Below, piece by piece: positions 49,798-60,568 of a stretch of DNA of 64,000 bases. The DNA comes from Pelargonium x hortorum (Eukaryota > Streptophyta > Magnoliopsida > Geraniales > Geraniaceae). The position numbers and the translations under genes were made by a program. The DNA lies in NCBI GenBank assembly GCA_036897525.1, contig JAYMTJ010000006.1:1-64000 (forward strand), given 5' to 3'. Numbering within the stretch: the stretch's first letter is position 1; each line of letters opens with the position of its first letter. The notes beneath the pieces were generated by a model. It did no database searches. It was not told where the DNA came from and saw nothing but the letters and a program-made list of their open reading frames with translations.

Positions 49798-49890
49798 TCG
49801 TATGTCCTCTGCTAAACCTACTATAATTGAGTTAATTCATGCATACTTATGACAACATGAAAGTCCGCGGTTCAATCCCGGGCATACAAA
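49798..49890 (+). tRNA. tRNA-like sequence, possible class II
   Basis: TCGTATG (49,798) and CATACAA (49,883) pair in six of seven positions. The T-arm CGCGG-TTCAATC-CCGGG pairs in four of five. The total of about 92 nt would suit a tRNA with a long variable arm. I cannot find a convincing D arm or anticodon stem, so it is either decayed or coincidental. Confidence 0.28.
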
Positions 49891-50830
49891 ATTGAGTACC
49901 TTTAGCGAGAATCTAGTTGAATTGCTACGCCGTAATAAAGCTGGGCGTCCCGTTTCCTCAATTACGACTTTGTTATAAGTAAAAAGTGGAAACAGAGTAA
50001 ACAAGTATAAGGAATAAGATGGCAGGCATTTTATGCTTTTAAGTCCTTGAGTAAAGAAATAGGACAAAACAAGAACCTGAAAACATACTAATGAAAGAAT
50101 CCTGTTCATTACATTCTATCGGCTCAAATAGTAGCTAACTAAAAAACACGGATGCCTCCGAAAGCGGCCCTTTTAAAACCCTTGTTCAAAGTAAGGGCTC
50201 AGATCAATTGAAGTTTGTAGTATACACAACGGGATCTTACATTATTATACGGCAGATACCGAGAGACCCTAAATTCTCCCTTTTCTTTTAAGAGTATGCT
50301 CTTGGTCTGTTGAATGGATTCCTGGTGTAAAAAAAGTCTTTTCTAGTTCTTTAGATTTTATTCCTAATATAAGGTATAGGTACTTTACTTTTCTGTGGTT
50401 TGTTTCGGAGCTCGGTATGAAAAAGGTAAAAGTTCGTGCTTCCATTTATCTATCCCAGTATACTTTGACTGGCGGGTAAACGTAAATTAGTATGCTTATA
50501 AGCCTTGTAAATCCATATTTATTAGATCGGGCAAATATGAGATATTGAAAAACTTTATGAAACTCGCAAGAATGTACGGTGTAATTGCTTCAGAGTCAGG
50601 GGCTCCCTAGCTGTTTGTATATAACAATAAGAATTCTTGCTTGCAAACCAGTGTTTTCCCTCAAGGAATTTAAGTAAGAGTAAATCCTAATATTTATAAG
50701 ACAAATCTTATTTGAAATTAACTTTGAATAAAGAAATATTATGACTGTGTTTTATAAAAAGGAATTAAACCTCTAGTATCCCACTTTTGGACTTGAAGGA
50801 ACACTTGTATTACGTCTATCCAGCCTTTTT

Positions 50831-50850
50831 ATTGTCCCTGATTGTCCCTG
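50831..50850 (+). repeat. 10-bp exact tandem doublet
   Basis: ATTGTCCCTG occurs twice, adjacent and identical. Confidence 0.9.
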
Positions 50851-53000
50851 CTAGACTTTACCCCTGACAAAGAACTTTAGTCTAAACCCCTGCTTCCCAA
50901 ATCTCTCTTATTTACTGGACCCGATCTTTGTGAACTAGAAAGTAAGGAGCACAAAAGCAAAGGAAAGCCTCTCCTTACCAATCCCCACTAAAAGACCTTA
51001 GGGGAAAACCTTAGGAGACTCCCCTTTCATAAAGCACAAGAAAGACCTCTAAATCCAAGCCTAATGGAATAGGAAACCCTTTTGTCTATACGGATTTTCC
51101 TCTTTGTACTTTACTTTATTAGTAGTAAAATCGCGGCTACTCCCTATTAAGTTAACTTTCCATCCCTAAGATTGTCGAGGTATTTGGGAAGTGCCCTCGC
51201 TTTTGTAGTACATTGTGATTTATGTAGAAACCCATAAAAAAAAGTAGATTCAAAACGCTTTTCTTTTATATATAATATAGATTTCCTTATTCAAAAACTA
51301 AGAGCTCTTAGAAGTATATCGGTCGGAATAGGTTTTTTTAAACGAAGCACCCCGAAAGGTTTCTTTTTTCGAAATATACCATCGAACCTATTGCATTTCT
51401 CCAAAGGTAGGCCCAACTGGAGACCCCTCTTCTAGCCTTACTCCTCTTACAGGCCTTAACCTGTCAATACCTTTGTTAGCTATACCAGTAACTTTCCTCC
51501 TAGATATAACTTGACTTTAGAAACCTACTTGACTTGATCCAAAAGACTTGACTTTTACAGCAGATCTAAAAAATCCAAAACAGAGGAACACTTTTTACTG
51601 GGTTCTATTTAAAAAAACTCTTTCTTAATTCTTACACCCTACCAAGCAGCTGTAGTTATTTCCATTCAGTAGACTTACCTAACTTATAAAAATGCCTTTT
51701 TAACCCCTAAGAGAAATACTTGAGGAACGTAAAAGCAGACCTTCTCGACCAGTTATTTATATTCTTTTTACCTATCACCTACTAAACCCCAAGGATAGGA
51801 TAGCAACAGATTCTTATCTTAAAAGAGGAACTTATTTCTTCTGGATGACGCAATCCTATTTGTGAGATTCTAGGTATATTTTGAAGCTCTGAGTATTCAT
51901 ATTTTGGGTTCTTTTGTACTTTGGCTATATTATCCTGATTCTAGGCTTATCAAAGAATTTCTAATGGATTCCGCTTTTTCCTTGCTTTGTAGTAGTTCTC
52001 TACCTTGCAAAAATCTGTACGCAATTATATCCTGTAAAAGAGGGAAGTATATGTACTAGTCTTTTTTCTGCATTGAATGTAATAACGAGACAAAGCAAAA
52101 AACTGCCTTTGTTCTCATTTGAGCGAGTGCTGTTCTATAATAAGAAAAGAGATAACTAGTCAAGATTGAGCTTTCAAAGAAGATAGGGCTTTTCCTAGCT
52201 AGCAGTCCAAGTGGTTATAATTATATAGTCAAGAGTCTTCCTATGAAACTGACTCCTAAGAGATAAAGAGGAGCCCTTAAGGCAAGGCATTTGGATAATT
52301 CTAAGTAAATAAAAAGATTCTGCACTATTGTTTGGTATTTAGAATTGAAAATAGAGGGAATCCCCTCGGAAAGAGAAAGTCTGCCTTCTAGAGTTTATAT
52401 CTCATTTTCTTTTTACGCATGCTCTTGAATCTAAGAATGGAAGAATCTGGTTGCAAGGACTTTTCTAAAAAGCAGTCGAGATTTAGCTGCACTATAGCTA
52501 TTTATAAGAATTGATTACAACAAAAAGATTTCAATGCCGATATAAAGAAGTCCCCTTTATACTTATATTGCATTTCCAACTCTTCTTGGGGTAACTCTTG
52601 TCTAGCTAGAATGTGCTTTTTTAGATTTTCTTAATTCTTTCGTTGAGTTGTAGTGGATACGCTATAAATTATAGAGTCTTTAGGGAACTTGACAATTAAT
52701 TAAAAGGCTTTGTACGTGCTAGTATCTTTATATGAATACGGGGTTCTTCTAGTATAATTAGAATGTGTTTTGGAATATAACTCTTAGGCGTTCGGTTACT
52801 TTAACTTTATCAGAATCGGATCTTATACAAATTACACAAAGTGTAAACAGGCTTGTAAGAAGTCTATATTTTTAAGTGTCCTGGGATCTTTATGGGCTAA
52901 AGAACTTCGGTTTCCGCTTCAAGAACTATTGCTAAATTTGTCAGTACCTGGAAAGTTTATTCTTTGGGAAAGTTACTAAGTCTTAACGCTCTTTCGTATT

Positions 53001-53022
53001 TTTAGTTCTAGTTTAGTTCTAG
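53001..53022 (+). repeat. 11-bp exact tandem doublet
   Basis: TTTAGTTCTAG occurs twice, adjacent and identical. Confidence 0.9.
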
Positions 53023-56000
53023 TAAGTACTCTAGCAGAGTTTAACTTAAAGTAGCAGCACAATCCTAATTAGGAGTTCTAAGGAGTACCTCTGTATAGTA
53101 TAACATAGAGCATTTTTGATTTAGTTTTTGGGAAGCCTCGTGCCCTTTACTGCTCGGCATAATCTAGGTTAATGACCCACTTAGACCAAAAGTTATTTGT
53201 AGTAATAAGATATAGATCTTTAAAGTATGAATACTAGAACCCCGGCGAGTGCATATGATAGACTAGAATTCCCTATAATAGCATAGCTTGCTTTTTTAAA
53301 AACCTCCGGCTTTGAACGAGAGAGAAACGTAGCCTTAGTAATAGTGCATACACAAAACATGATAGAAAATTCTTTGCAGTTAGATAGATAAACAGGTAGG
53401 AGCTTCATATATTATATTACTACTGTTGCGTAAAAATCTAGTAAAGACTAATACAGAAATGGACAATATATCTCTCTTTTGAACTTTTCGCTATCTCCCC
53501 GCGAGGAACAGCCCTTTACTTTTGAAGATCTGCTCAACTAAAACCAAATTCCGTCTAGATTCCCGGTAGTAAAAAAGACTCAATAGGCCTGGTAAAGAAT
53601 AGTTAGGCGTAAGAATAACGCGCTTTCAAGTGCTTGCATTGAATGGCATTGCTATGGACCAGCTTTGTACTATATTGTTTAGGAGTGGTGAATCTGTTAC
53701 CATCTTCGTTTAGGATATAGTTAAGCAAGCTTACCGACGGTTCATCTATTCTATCTACCTAAAGTAATGAAGACCATAGACAGGCTTGCCAACAACTGCC
53801 TTCATTACCGGAATTGGACTGCTCTCACATAGTGCCCTACTGACCTGGCATACTTACAAGCACATTAGACTGACTAGCACCAGTTTCATAGTAGTTATTC
53901 GTTATACCATCTATTAACCGACGTTCAAGAGCTTTCAATTAACAGTGAATTCCGGTTTAGGACTTTCCTCGGCATTGGTAAGTTAGTACACAGGTTGACC
54001 AAGGAGATAATCTTTCGCTTATATTTTATAACAGGGTTTCGCCTCTTTTCTTGTGATGAGCTTGACTTCAAGGTCTATTCAGTATAAAAAAATCCAAGGC
54101 TTGCACAGCAATACAGGAGTCCTTTTGCTTTTTAGTGGTAATTAGAATATAAAAGAAAAGGAAGAGATTCCCGTGCAGAAATATAAGTAGTTAGGGGTCA
54201 GTTTAAGATCTGGAAGGGGTTTTCGGGTCTTTTACCACCAAAGAGAAGGAGCTTTTGATAAGAACTTCTTATGATTAATTGTTTTGTCTCGAAGTCCTAC
54301 GTAGCGAAAAGAATCGCCCCTAAATTTCATTTATTTCAATTTTTTGTGTAGCAGCCCCCACAAGATTTCAATTAGTTTAAACAACCCTTACATACCGATT
54401 AAGGACCTAACTTTTAGGGAATCCATATCCACTTTTTAAGGAGCCCTAAATCGCGGAGATATATGAAAGTTTCTTCTTTACTTTGGAGGACTGAACTATT
54501 AAAAAAGGCACCTGTATAGCAGCACTTTAATTTAGAACAATTCCAGGAGCTTTAACAAAAGCATTTACCTAACACTTACAAGAGCCTGGAGCTCGTGTCT
54601 TCAGATCGAGCTACTAGTCCCACTCAACTAATGTATCAAGAAGTATATTAATATTCGTTTAGTTTAGAGGCCTATTCCCAAGTTTAGAGACCTTTCTCTA
54701 AGGTCTAATGTAGGAATTCTAGCTAGAGTGATGCCTTGTTTCTTTGGCGGCTTTTATAAAATCTTTTAGTGAGGTAGGGCTGTTTGCAGTCTCCTTTATT
54801 ATAGCAGCTCCTGTTTAAAGGACCCCATAAGCAGGTAAGCATTAGGAGTAAGCGCTCCAAAATTCATCAATTTTTTTGGTAAGCTCGGAGCTATGCTTTT
54901 TTCGAAGAACTTCTCCGCCGAGTAACCCCTAAGTCTTGAGAAATCTCGGTGGTAGAGACCTGGGATATAAAAAAGGAGCTTCTTTCTGAAGAATTAAATA
55001 CACTTTTTAAGTATACGTTGAGAGGGAACTCTGTCATTTATAAAGGATGTCAATCTTTGTGTTAGGTAACTACAAAACTTTATTTCTAAGTAAGTATTAC
55101 TAGCAAGCAAATCCGAGTTAAGAAATACCCCAACGGTTGTTATCAGAAAATAAGTATACCAAGACACTGAAGTATCCGGCACAAAGTCTCGGAGATTCCT
55201 GTTTCGTCTCAGAATATCGCAGCAAGAGAGATCCCCCTTTCAGGCCAGTCGCTTAATGCAAACTCCCTTAGCTGTTTTCTACTTCAAAAAAATATCGAAG
55301 TGCTATCCAACAAAAATTGACTGCTTCTAGTCTCGAGAAATCCTTGAGTAAGGGATTGAGTGGATTGTCATGCAAGGGTTCAGGTTCAATACATAAGAAG
55401 GAATTATGAGCTACAAAAAATGGAAGAGTATAACGTAAGAGGTTTGCCTGTTCGTTCCTTTGTTTCAAGTTTCTGATTCCAGATAAGAAAAGTTAGGGAA
55501 TACAATAATTGAAGCTAAAGTCAAGTGGCAGTAGTAGTATGTAAGAACTAAAGGAAATTTCATACTAGTCCATAAAGTAGCTTCAGGAAAAGTTAGCTAT
55601 CGAGTATTAAACTGAAGCTTTTGTATCCCAATCAGGATCTGAGGTAAGGAATAGAATCTCTATAAAAGTCAAGGGGTTTCTTGTTACCGTGTTCCTAGGT
55701 AGGGTTTTCCCCAGATAAGAAGATAGATGTTAAGTAATAATTAAAGTTACAAAGTAATGAGTTTCCATTCCAGTCTAGTAAAGAAGTCCAGTGACGTTTT
55801 CTTGATGTTGGTGTTCCTGTATTCGAGTTAAGGGTAAGAAATTTCCAACAAAGTGAAGAGGAATGAGCTTGCTTTTGGAGCTTCCTGCTTTGGGACATAG
55901 TTAATCTCATTTGTCGGTTTTCTAACTAAGGCCGGTAAGAACCATAGATATCTCAAGCTGTCCTATTAATCAGTCTTATCGAATACCTCAACTGGGGTAA

Positions 56001-56495
56001 GACAAAGCCTCAAGGCAAGGTTTATCTTGCAATCTTTCTCTTGCTTGGGACAGCTATCTTACTAGTCCATAAAGTAGTAAAAGGAAGGTAGGCATCTAAA
56101 ACAGGCAAATTTGGAGCTAAATACCTCTTTTTTAAACTTATACTCTTCTATTTAGGAGGTTTGTAGTAAATAGAAGGGATCCTTAGGAGTTTGATAATCT
56201 TGGGGCAAGAAGGTTTCGAGGTCTTCTAAAGTAAGAGCCCAGTATACTATGTTTGGTCGAGGTAGAAATGCATTAGAGTCTTTTGCTGAATAAGGTATAG
56301 AATGAAACTTAGTAACTAAATCAAGGGAATTCATTTTCAAAAGGTTGGTTTTTCTAGTTGTTGTTGTAGTAGTGTAAGGGGTTGACTATACTAAGACTAT
56401 TAAGCATTCCTCCGCTACGCTTCAGTCGGGAACACTGACTATTCTATGTACAAGTCAACTTGCCTCTTTAACGATAAGAACAAAGAACAAGCAAG

Positions 56496-56509
56496 AGGGC
56501 TTCGCGCCT
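56496..56509 (+). repeat. AGGGCTTCGCGCCT repeat, copy 2
   Basis: Exact copy of 26,727-26,740, preceded here by CAAGCAAG. The third copy, inverted, is at 63,703-63,716. Confidence 0.85.
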
Positions 56510-56744
56510 TAAATAAGAACTCTTACTTTTATCTATATACCTACTCTATTTCTATTATACCCTATTACATAACTAACTAATAATAACTAAGAAATAAAGA
56601 GTAAGTATGCTACTTACCTTGTTTCCAATTCCGGATAGTAATAATAAATAAAGATGCTAGGCAATAACTAAACTAAAGTGAAAGGTTTAAGTAAAGTTTT
56701 CTTCTTTCTGTCCCTAATTAACAAGAAAGATAAGGAATTTCTAG

Positions 56745-57215
56745 TAAAGACTTAGAGAGTTATAGCTGCTAAGAAGAGTGACGGTTTAGCTCTGAGGAAG
56801 AGTATAGCTAAGAGTAAGGCTACAATTAGATAGGTCTAGGCAGTAGGCATAAGAATCCCGGTAACACTAAATAGAGGTATAGGTAGGAGAGGTATAGCTA
56901 CAAAGATAGGTATTCTGAAGAGTAAGAAACAAGGTATGATACAAATGGCAGAGTACAGGTTTAGCAGTTAAGAAGATACAGACTTAGAGTATAGCTATTG
57001 AGAAGGGCATTAAGGTTAAGGGAAAGAAGGAATAGAGAATACAAGTTTAACTACCAAGTAGGTATTAAGAAAGGTACAGAAGTCGAAAAGAATTGGATCT
57101 CCTAGGAAGAAGGGTACACTACAAGAGTCTAGGTTAAAAGAGTAACATTACAGCTACAGTTATTATCATGAAGAAGAGCTCTGAAGAAACAAGGAAATGC
57201 GAATACCCATAAGCA
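56745..57215 (+). repeat. Purine-rich degenerate repeat block A
   Basis: Variants of AGTATAGCTAAGAAG and GGTATAGCTACAAAG recur every few tens of bases, with almost no long pyrimidine run on this strand. The same style and words return at 59.35-59.9 kb, and a short piece lies at 5.04-5.11 kb. No frame stays open through the block. I read it as an old tandem array that has diverged. Confidence 0.55.
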
Positions 57216-57456
57216 AGCGGGTCTAGCTCTTCAAGAGAAGGTTAGGTTTACTAAGAATAGGGGTTAATCCTTGTTTGAAAGGAATCCGGAGTAAACAAAC
57301 GGGCCTAGGCTTGCTTTTGAAAGTAATCCTGCTGTTTTAATCAACTAACTTATATAATAAGAGTCTTTATTACCTCATTGATTAGCATTAGCTAGTGGAT
57401 TTTGTTTCTTGCCTGACGCTTTGTCAAATAGTAAGAAGTTTTTCTAATGATTTCGT

Positions 57457-57548
57457 GGAGGAAAGGAATAGCATATTGTCTTTTAAGGCAAGGTTGACTA
57501 ATACAGACTCTTGTTTGATTATGATGGGTTCGATCCCCGTTTCCTCCG
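57457..57548 (+). tRNA. trnS-GCU-like, probably decayed
   Basis: A perfect seven-pair acceptor stem, GGAGGAA (57,457-57,463) with TTCCTCC (57,541-57,547), and a T arm ATGGG-TTCGATC-CCCGT define a 92-nt class II tRNA. Plant mitochondrial trnS-GCU also starts GGAGG and ends TTTCCTCCG, and TTAAGGCA is shared at the D loop. The expected GGTTTGCTAA anticodon segment reads GGTTGACTAA here, so the anticodon is no longer GCT and the stem does not pair well. The acceptor and T arms suggest constraint; the middle suggests loss of function. It opens a small tRNA cluster ahead of the atp1 remnant. Confidence 0.5.
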
Positions 57549-57685
57549 GTTTCCTCTTTCTTATTCTTTTACTGTGTTTCATTTTCAACATTTCCTTCAT
57601 CATTAGAATCAATCACTTAGATAATAACAATTTATTATTTAGTAATTTAACTAAAGAATGACATATTTTATTGACAGATTAGGGT

Positions 57686-57758
57686 CGCGGGGTAGAGTAG
57701 ATGGTAAACTCGCGAGGCTCATGATCTCAAAACGTAGGTTCAAATCCTACCCCCGCAA
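57686..57758 (+). tRNA. trnfM: Initiator tRNA-Met (CAU)
   Basis: Supplies formyl-methionine for the start of mitochondrial translation. CGCGGGG (57,686) pairs with CCCCGCA (57,751) in six positions, leaving the C1-A72 mismatch typical of bacterial-type initiator tRNAs. The D arm GAGT/ACTC, the anticodon loop CTCATGA and a perfect T stem GTAGG/CCTAC with loop TTCAAAT are all present. The sequence GGGGTAGAGTAGATGGTAAAC is close to plant mitochondrial trnfM. The anticodon stem has one mismatch and a G-T pair, weaker than the usual G-C rich initiator stem. It lies 137 bases after the trnS-like sequence and upstream of the atp1 remnant, on the same strand. Confidence 0.85.
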
Positions 57759-57802
57759 GTAACTCCTTTTAAAGTGATAGGGTTTCTTTCTTAGTCAACG
57801 TT

Positions 57803-57875
57803 TTTCAATTCATCAGTTGGTAGAACAAGTTCTTTCCCGATGGCCAAGGGTTAGAGTTCGACTACTCCAAGACTT
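57803..57875 (+). tRNA. tRNA-like sequence
   Basis: CATCAGTTGGTAGAAC (57,811-57,826) is a clear D-arm type sequence, and GAGTTCGACTACTC (57,854-57,867) resembles a T arm at the right distance. No acceptor stem pairs and the anticodon region cannot be assigned. Its place between trnfM and another tRNA-like sequence supports descent from a tRNA cluster. Confidence 0.3.
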
Positions 57876-57934
57876 GATGCATAGAATGTGGGGTTTAAGT
57901 GAACCTTAAGAAATGACTCCAGCTCATTCCCATT

Positions 57935-58005
57935 AGAAGAAATCGGTAGATAGAGCATTGGATGAGGTTGACCGTGCTGTATGGGTTTGAATCCAATTAC
58001 TTCTC
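57935..58005 (+). tRNA. tRNA-like sequence, 71 nt
   Basis: AGAAGAA (57,935) pairs with TACTTCT (57,998) in six of seven positions. The T arm ATGGG-TTTGAAT-CCAAT pairs in four of five. GGTAGATAGAGC resembles a D-loop segment. The length is right for a tRNA, but the anticodon stem does not form. It ends about 150 bases before the atp1 remnant. Confidence 0.33.
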
Positions 58006-58151
58006 TCTTGTTGTCTTGCTTTTCTTCCTTTGTTTTGAATTGAGAACCGAAATCGCTTATATAGAAGAAAGATTATGTAGAATAGAATTGAGTTCTCGTT
58101 TAGTGTTCAACATTCAAGATATTGCCTGCCTAAAAACTAGAAAAAGAAATG

Positions 58152-58755
58152 ATGGAATTCCGCGCAAAAACTTCAGAGCTGACTCGAGTACTTGAAAATA
58201 GAATTAGTAACTTTGAAAATCAGATTCAACTAGATCAGATAGGGAGAGTCCTTTCTGTAGGCGATGGTATCGCAAGGGTTTCTGGTTTGAACCAAATCCG
58301 GAGAAATGGTCGAGTTTGCAAGTGGTGTCAAAGGGATAGCCCTCAATCTTGAAAACGAAAATGTAGGAATAGTCGCCTTCGATAGTGATACTGAAATCAA
58401 AGAAGGAGATATAGTGAAACGAACGGGCTCAATTTGGATCAGACCTTGATGCTGCAACTCAGGCCTTACTTAACAGAGGTGCACGGCTTACTGAAGTTTT
58501 GAAACAAGCCCAATATGCACCACTTCCAATCGAGAAACAAATCTTAGTCAGTTATGCAGCTGTCAATGGGTTCTGTAATCGCATGCCTTTATCCCGCATC
58601 GCTCAATATGAAAGAGAGATTCTGTCATCTATCAAACCTGAGCTTCTCCAATCTCTGTTAGATAAGGGTGGATTGACTAAGGAGAAAAAGTTAGAATTGG
58701 ATACATTTTGAAAACAAAGAGCGGAAGAGTTTCTGAGAGAAGTCGGCATTTCTTA
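58152..58755 (+). pseudogene. atp1: atp1 pseudogene (ATP synthase alpha), core deleted
   Basis: Remnant of the F1 alpha subunit of mitochondrial ATP synthase. The N-terminus starts MEFRAKTSELT, continues through IGRVLSVGDGIARV (the family's usual start and first domain), and reaches [10 protein letters not shown]. After that it jumps to [20 protein letters not shown] and the normal C-terminal region ending KKLELDTF. The roughly 330 residues between, including the nucleotide-binding core, are missing. Compared with the normal gene about five bases are lost near 58,296-58,300, and the large deletion at 58,427-58,434 shifts the frame again, so the parts lie in three frames. A TGA at 58,709 ends the last frame early; the trailing frame would reach about 58,755. 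It cannot make a working subunit; an intact atp1 is expected elsewhere. Confidence 0.93.
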
Positions 58756-60568
58756 GTTCTGCTTCTAACTAAAAGAAAGAGACTCAGAGGGACAAGTCTA
58801 ACCTAGAAAGAGTGCTTTGTGATCCCAGTTTCATAGAGTTGTCTAGTCCTAGGTCTTTCTAATGGGTATTCGCGGAGTTCTTGAGTTCGAGTTGTTTCCA
58901 CTAACCACAAAGATATGGTACTCAGAATTATCTTGTTCTTCTTTCTAGTTTGTTTCCCATTCTTAGTCAAATAAGCTCAAACCATGCAGTCTAGCCAGCC
59001 ATCTGTTTCATTTAAGATAATGAATGTGTAACAAGACACCCTGTATCCGACCGCCAATGCCTTTCTAAGCCTTTTTCAGTACTCAAATCTAGTCTTTCTT
59101 TCTGTGTGAATCCTTAACCTTTGTTCATTCCTTCTTTTTGTTTGACTTGTCTTGTCCTTTGTTCTCTCTCTCTCTCTTCACTTCTTTCCAGCGCATAAGA
59201 AACTTGTTTTCCAATCGAGGTTCCAGCCGCTTTATCTAGCGCTTTTTGGGATTAGAACCTGCGCATTCTTGTATTCTGTACTCTGGTTCAAGATGTTTAA
59301 GGCGACAAGGTCGGAGTTTTGTGTTCCTGTGTTTCCGGTTTAGGAGAGTAAGGGCATAGCTCCAAAGATAAGAAAGCTAAACTAAAAGTAAGCTACAGAA
59401 TAAGAAAGGGAAGATTTATCTTGAAGAGTGCAGTTCCTAATAAAGTAAAGAAGGTATAGCAGCTAAGAAAGGTAGGTATATCTCTGAGGAAAGGTCTAAC
59501 TACAAAGACTTGCAAGAAAGAGGCTATGTATAAGAAAGAAGCTATGAGTAAACTCCAGAATACAAGTACAAGTCTAACTAAGATATAGAGTCTAGCTCTC
59601 AGGAAGGGGGAGGTTTAGGTATGAGTAAGAAACGGAGTAAGAGTTTTAAGGGACAAAGTCAAAGTGTAGTTATCTATAAAGTAAGCAAGTTAAGAAAGGA
59701 AGTCAGTCAATAAGAGAAGAGTAGAGTTGGGCTACAAAGATTACAGGCTTACTTGTAAGAAAGGCATAGCTAAGAAGCAAGGTGTAGGTATCAAGAAAGA
59801 AGATATGGCTAGAAGAGGTATGATCTTGAAGATGTTGAGTATGAAGAAGTTTGAGAGGTTATATACAACTAAGACTAAAGTCAGAGGAATCCGCTATCCT
59901 ATGTAATACGGAATAATAGGAAGAACTCTAATAAAGGGAGTGAATTCTTTTTAGTTACTTTTTCGAGGCCCCGGCTATGTATGTTGTTATGTTATAGTAA
60001 ACCCTTTTTGGTTTTAGGTCTAAACTAGAGAAGGCTAGCTTTAGCTAGGAGCTTGTCTCTTGTTGCTTTTCGGTAAATCTCTTAGGAATGTAGCTCTAAA
60101 GTCCGAGGCTGTTCCCGTGGTTACCTTGTTTCTAGCTAGGGTTTGAATTTCGAAAGTCAAGGCAGAGAAATGGGTAAAAGATACACTTTTTATTCATTTG
60201 CCAGTTATACGTCTCCTACGAATTAGAAAAAAGGGAACCTGCTCTACTAAGAAAAAGCGTTTTATTGTTTTTGCTATATAGTGGACATAACTTTTTCGAA
60301 AAAGCCATTAAGAAAAAGGTGTTATGAACTTTTCTCGTAGTCAAAATGTGAACACGAAAAAAGGGCACTTCTACTAGGTGAAGCTTGCCTTTAGTTCAGA
60401 TTCAATCCTTCCTTGCTTAGGATTCTTATCTTACCTTATTTCACTGGCATTATTTGGACTCTGGATCATTAAGTCCCATTTCCCACTTCGATAGTTTCCC
60501 TAGTGCTTTGTTTGGGATCTATTAGACCTTCTATCTCTTTATATTATTAGGAACCTCTTTCTTTATAG
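58756..60568. other. Intergenic DNA, no gene seen
   Basis: The first 600 bases are pyrimidine-rich and contain no recognisable gene; a 63-codon plus-strand frame at 59,152 resembles nothing known. A purine-rich repeat block follows (59,342-59,900), then AT-rich DNA. Confidence 0.55.
59342..59900 (+). repeat. Purine-rich degenerate repeat block B
   Basis: Recurring variants of AAGGTATAGCAGCTAAGAAAGG and AGCTACAAAG, matching the style of 56.75-57.2 kb. Examples are GGCATAGCTCCAAAGATAAG and GGCATAGCTAAGAAGCAAGG. No long frame is open. The two blocks flank the tRNA/atp1 remnant region at similar distances. Confidence 0.55.

Larger units (their letters stand above)
40697..53600. other. AT-rich intergenic DNA, no protein gene recognised
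   Basis: About 13 kb lacking any identifiable protein gene; open frames are at most 90 codons. Two tRNA-like stretches, a TTAATA microsatellite and two tandem doublets are listed. G/C mini-cores recur as elsewhere, for example GAATTCCTAGAATTCC at about 47,540 and AGGATCCTATTCC at about 47,938. Confidence 0.65.
53601..57394. other. Intergenic DNA before the tRNA cluster, no gene seen
   Basis: No protein gene is recognised. Composition shifts from AT-rich (to about 55.2 kb) to less AT-rich. A short word, ACTAGTCCATAAAGTAG, is repeated at about 55,564 and 56,063. A purine-rich degenerate block occupies about 56.75-57.2 kb. The minus-strand frames near 55.2-56.4 kb (60-71 codons) resemble nothing known. 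Confidence 0.55.
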
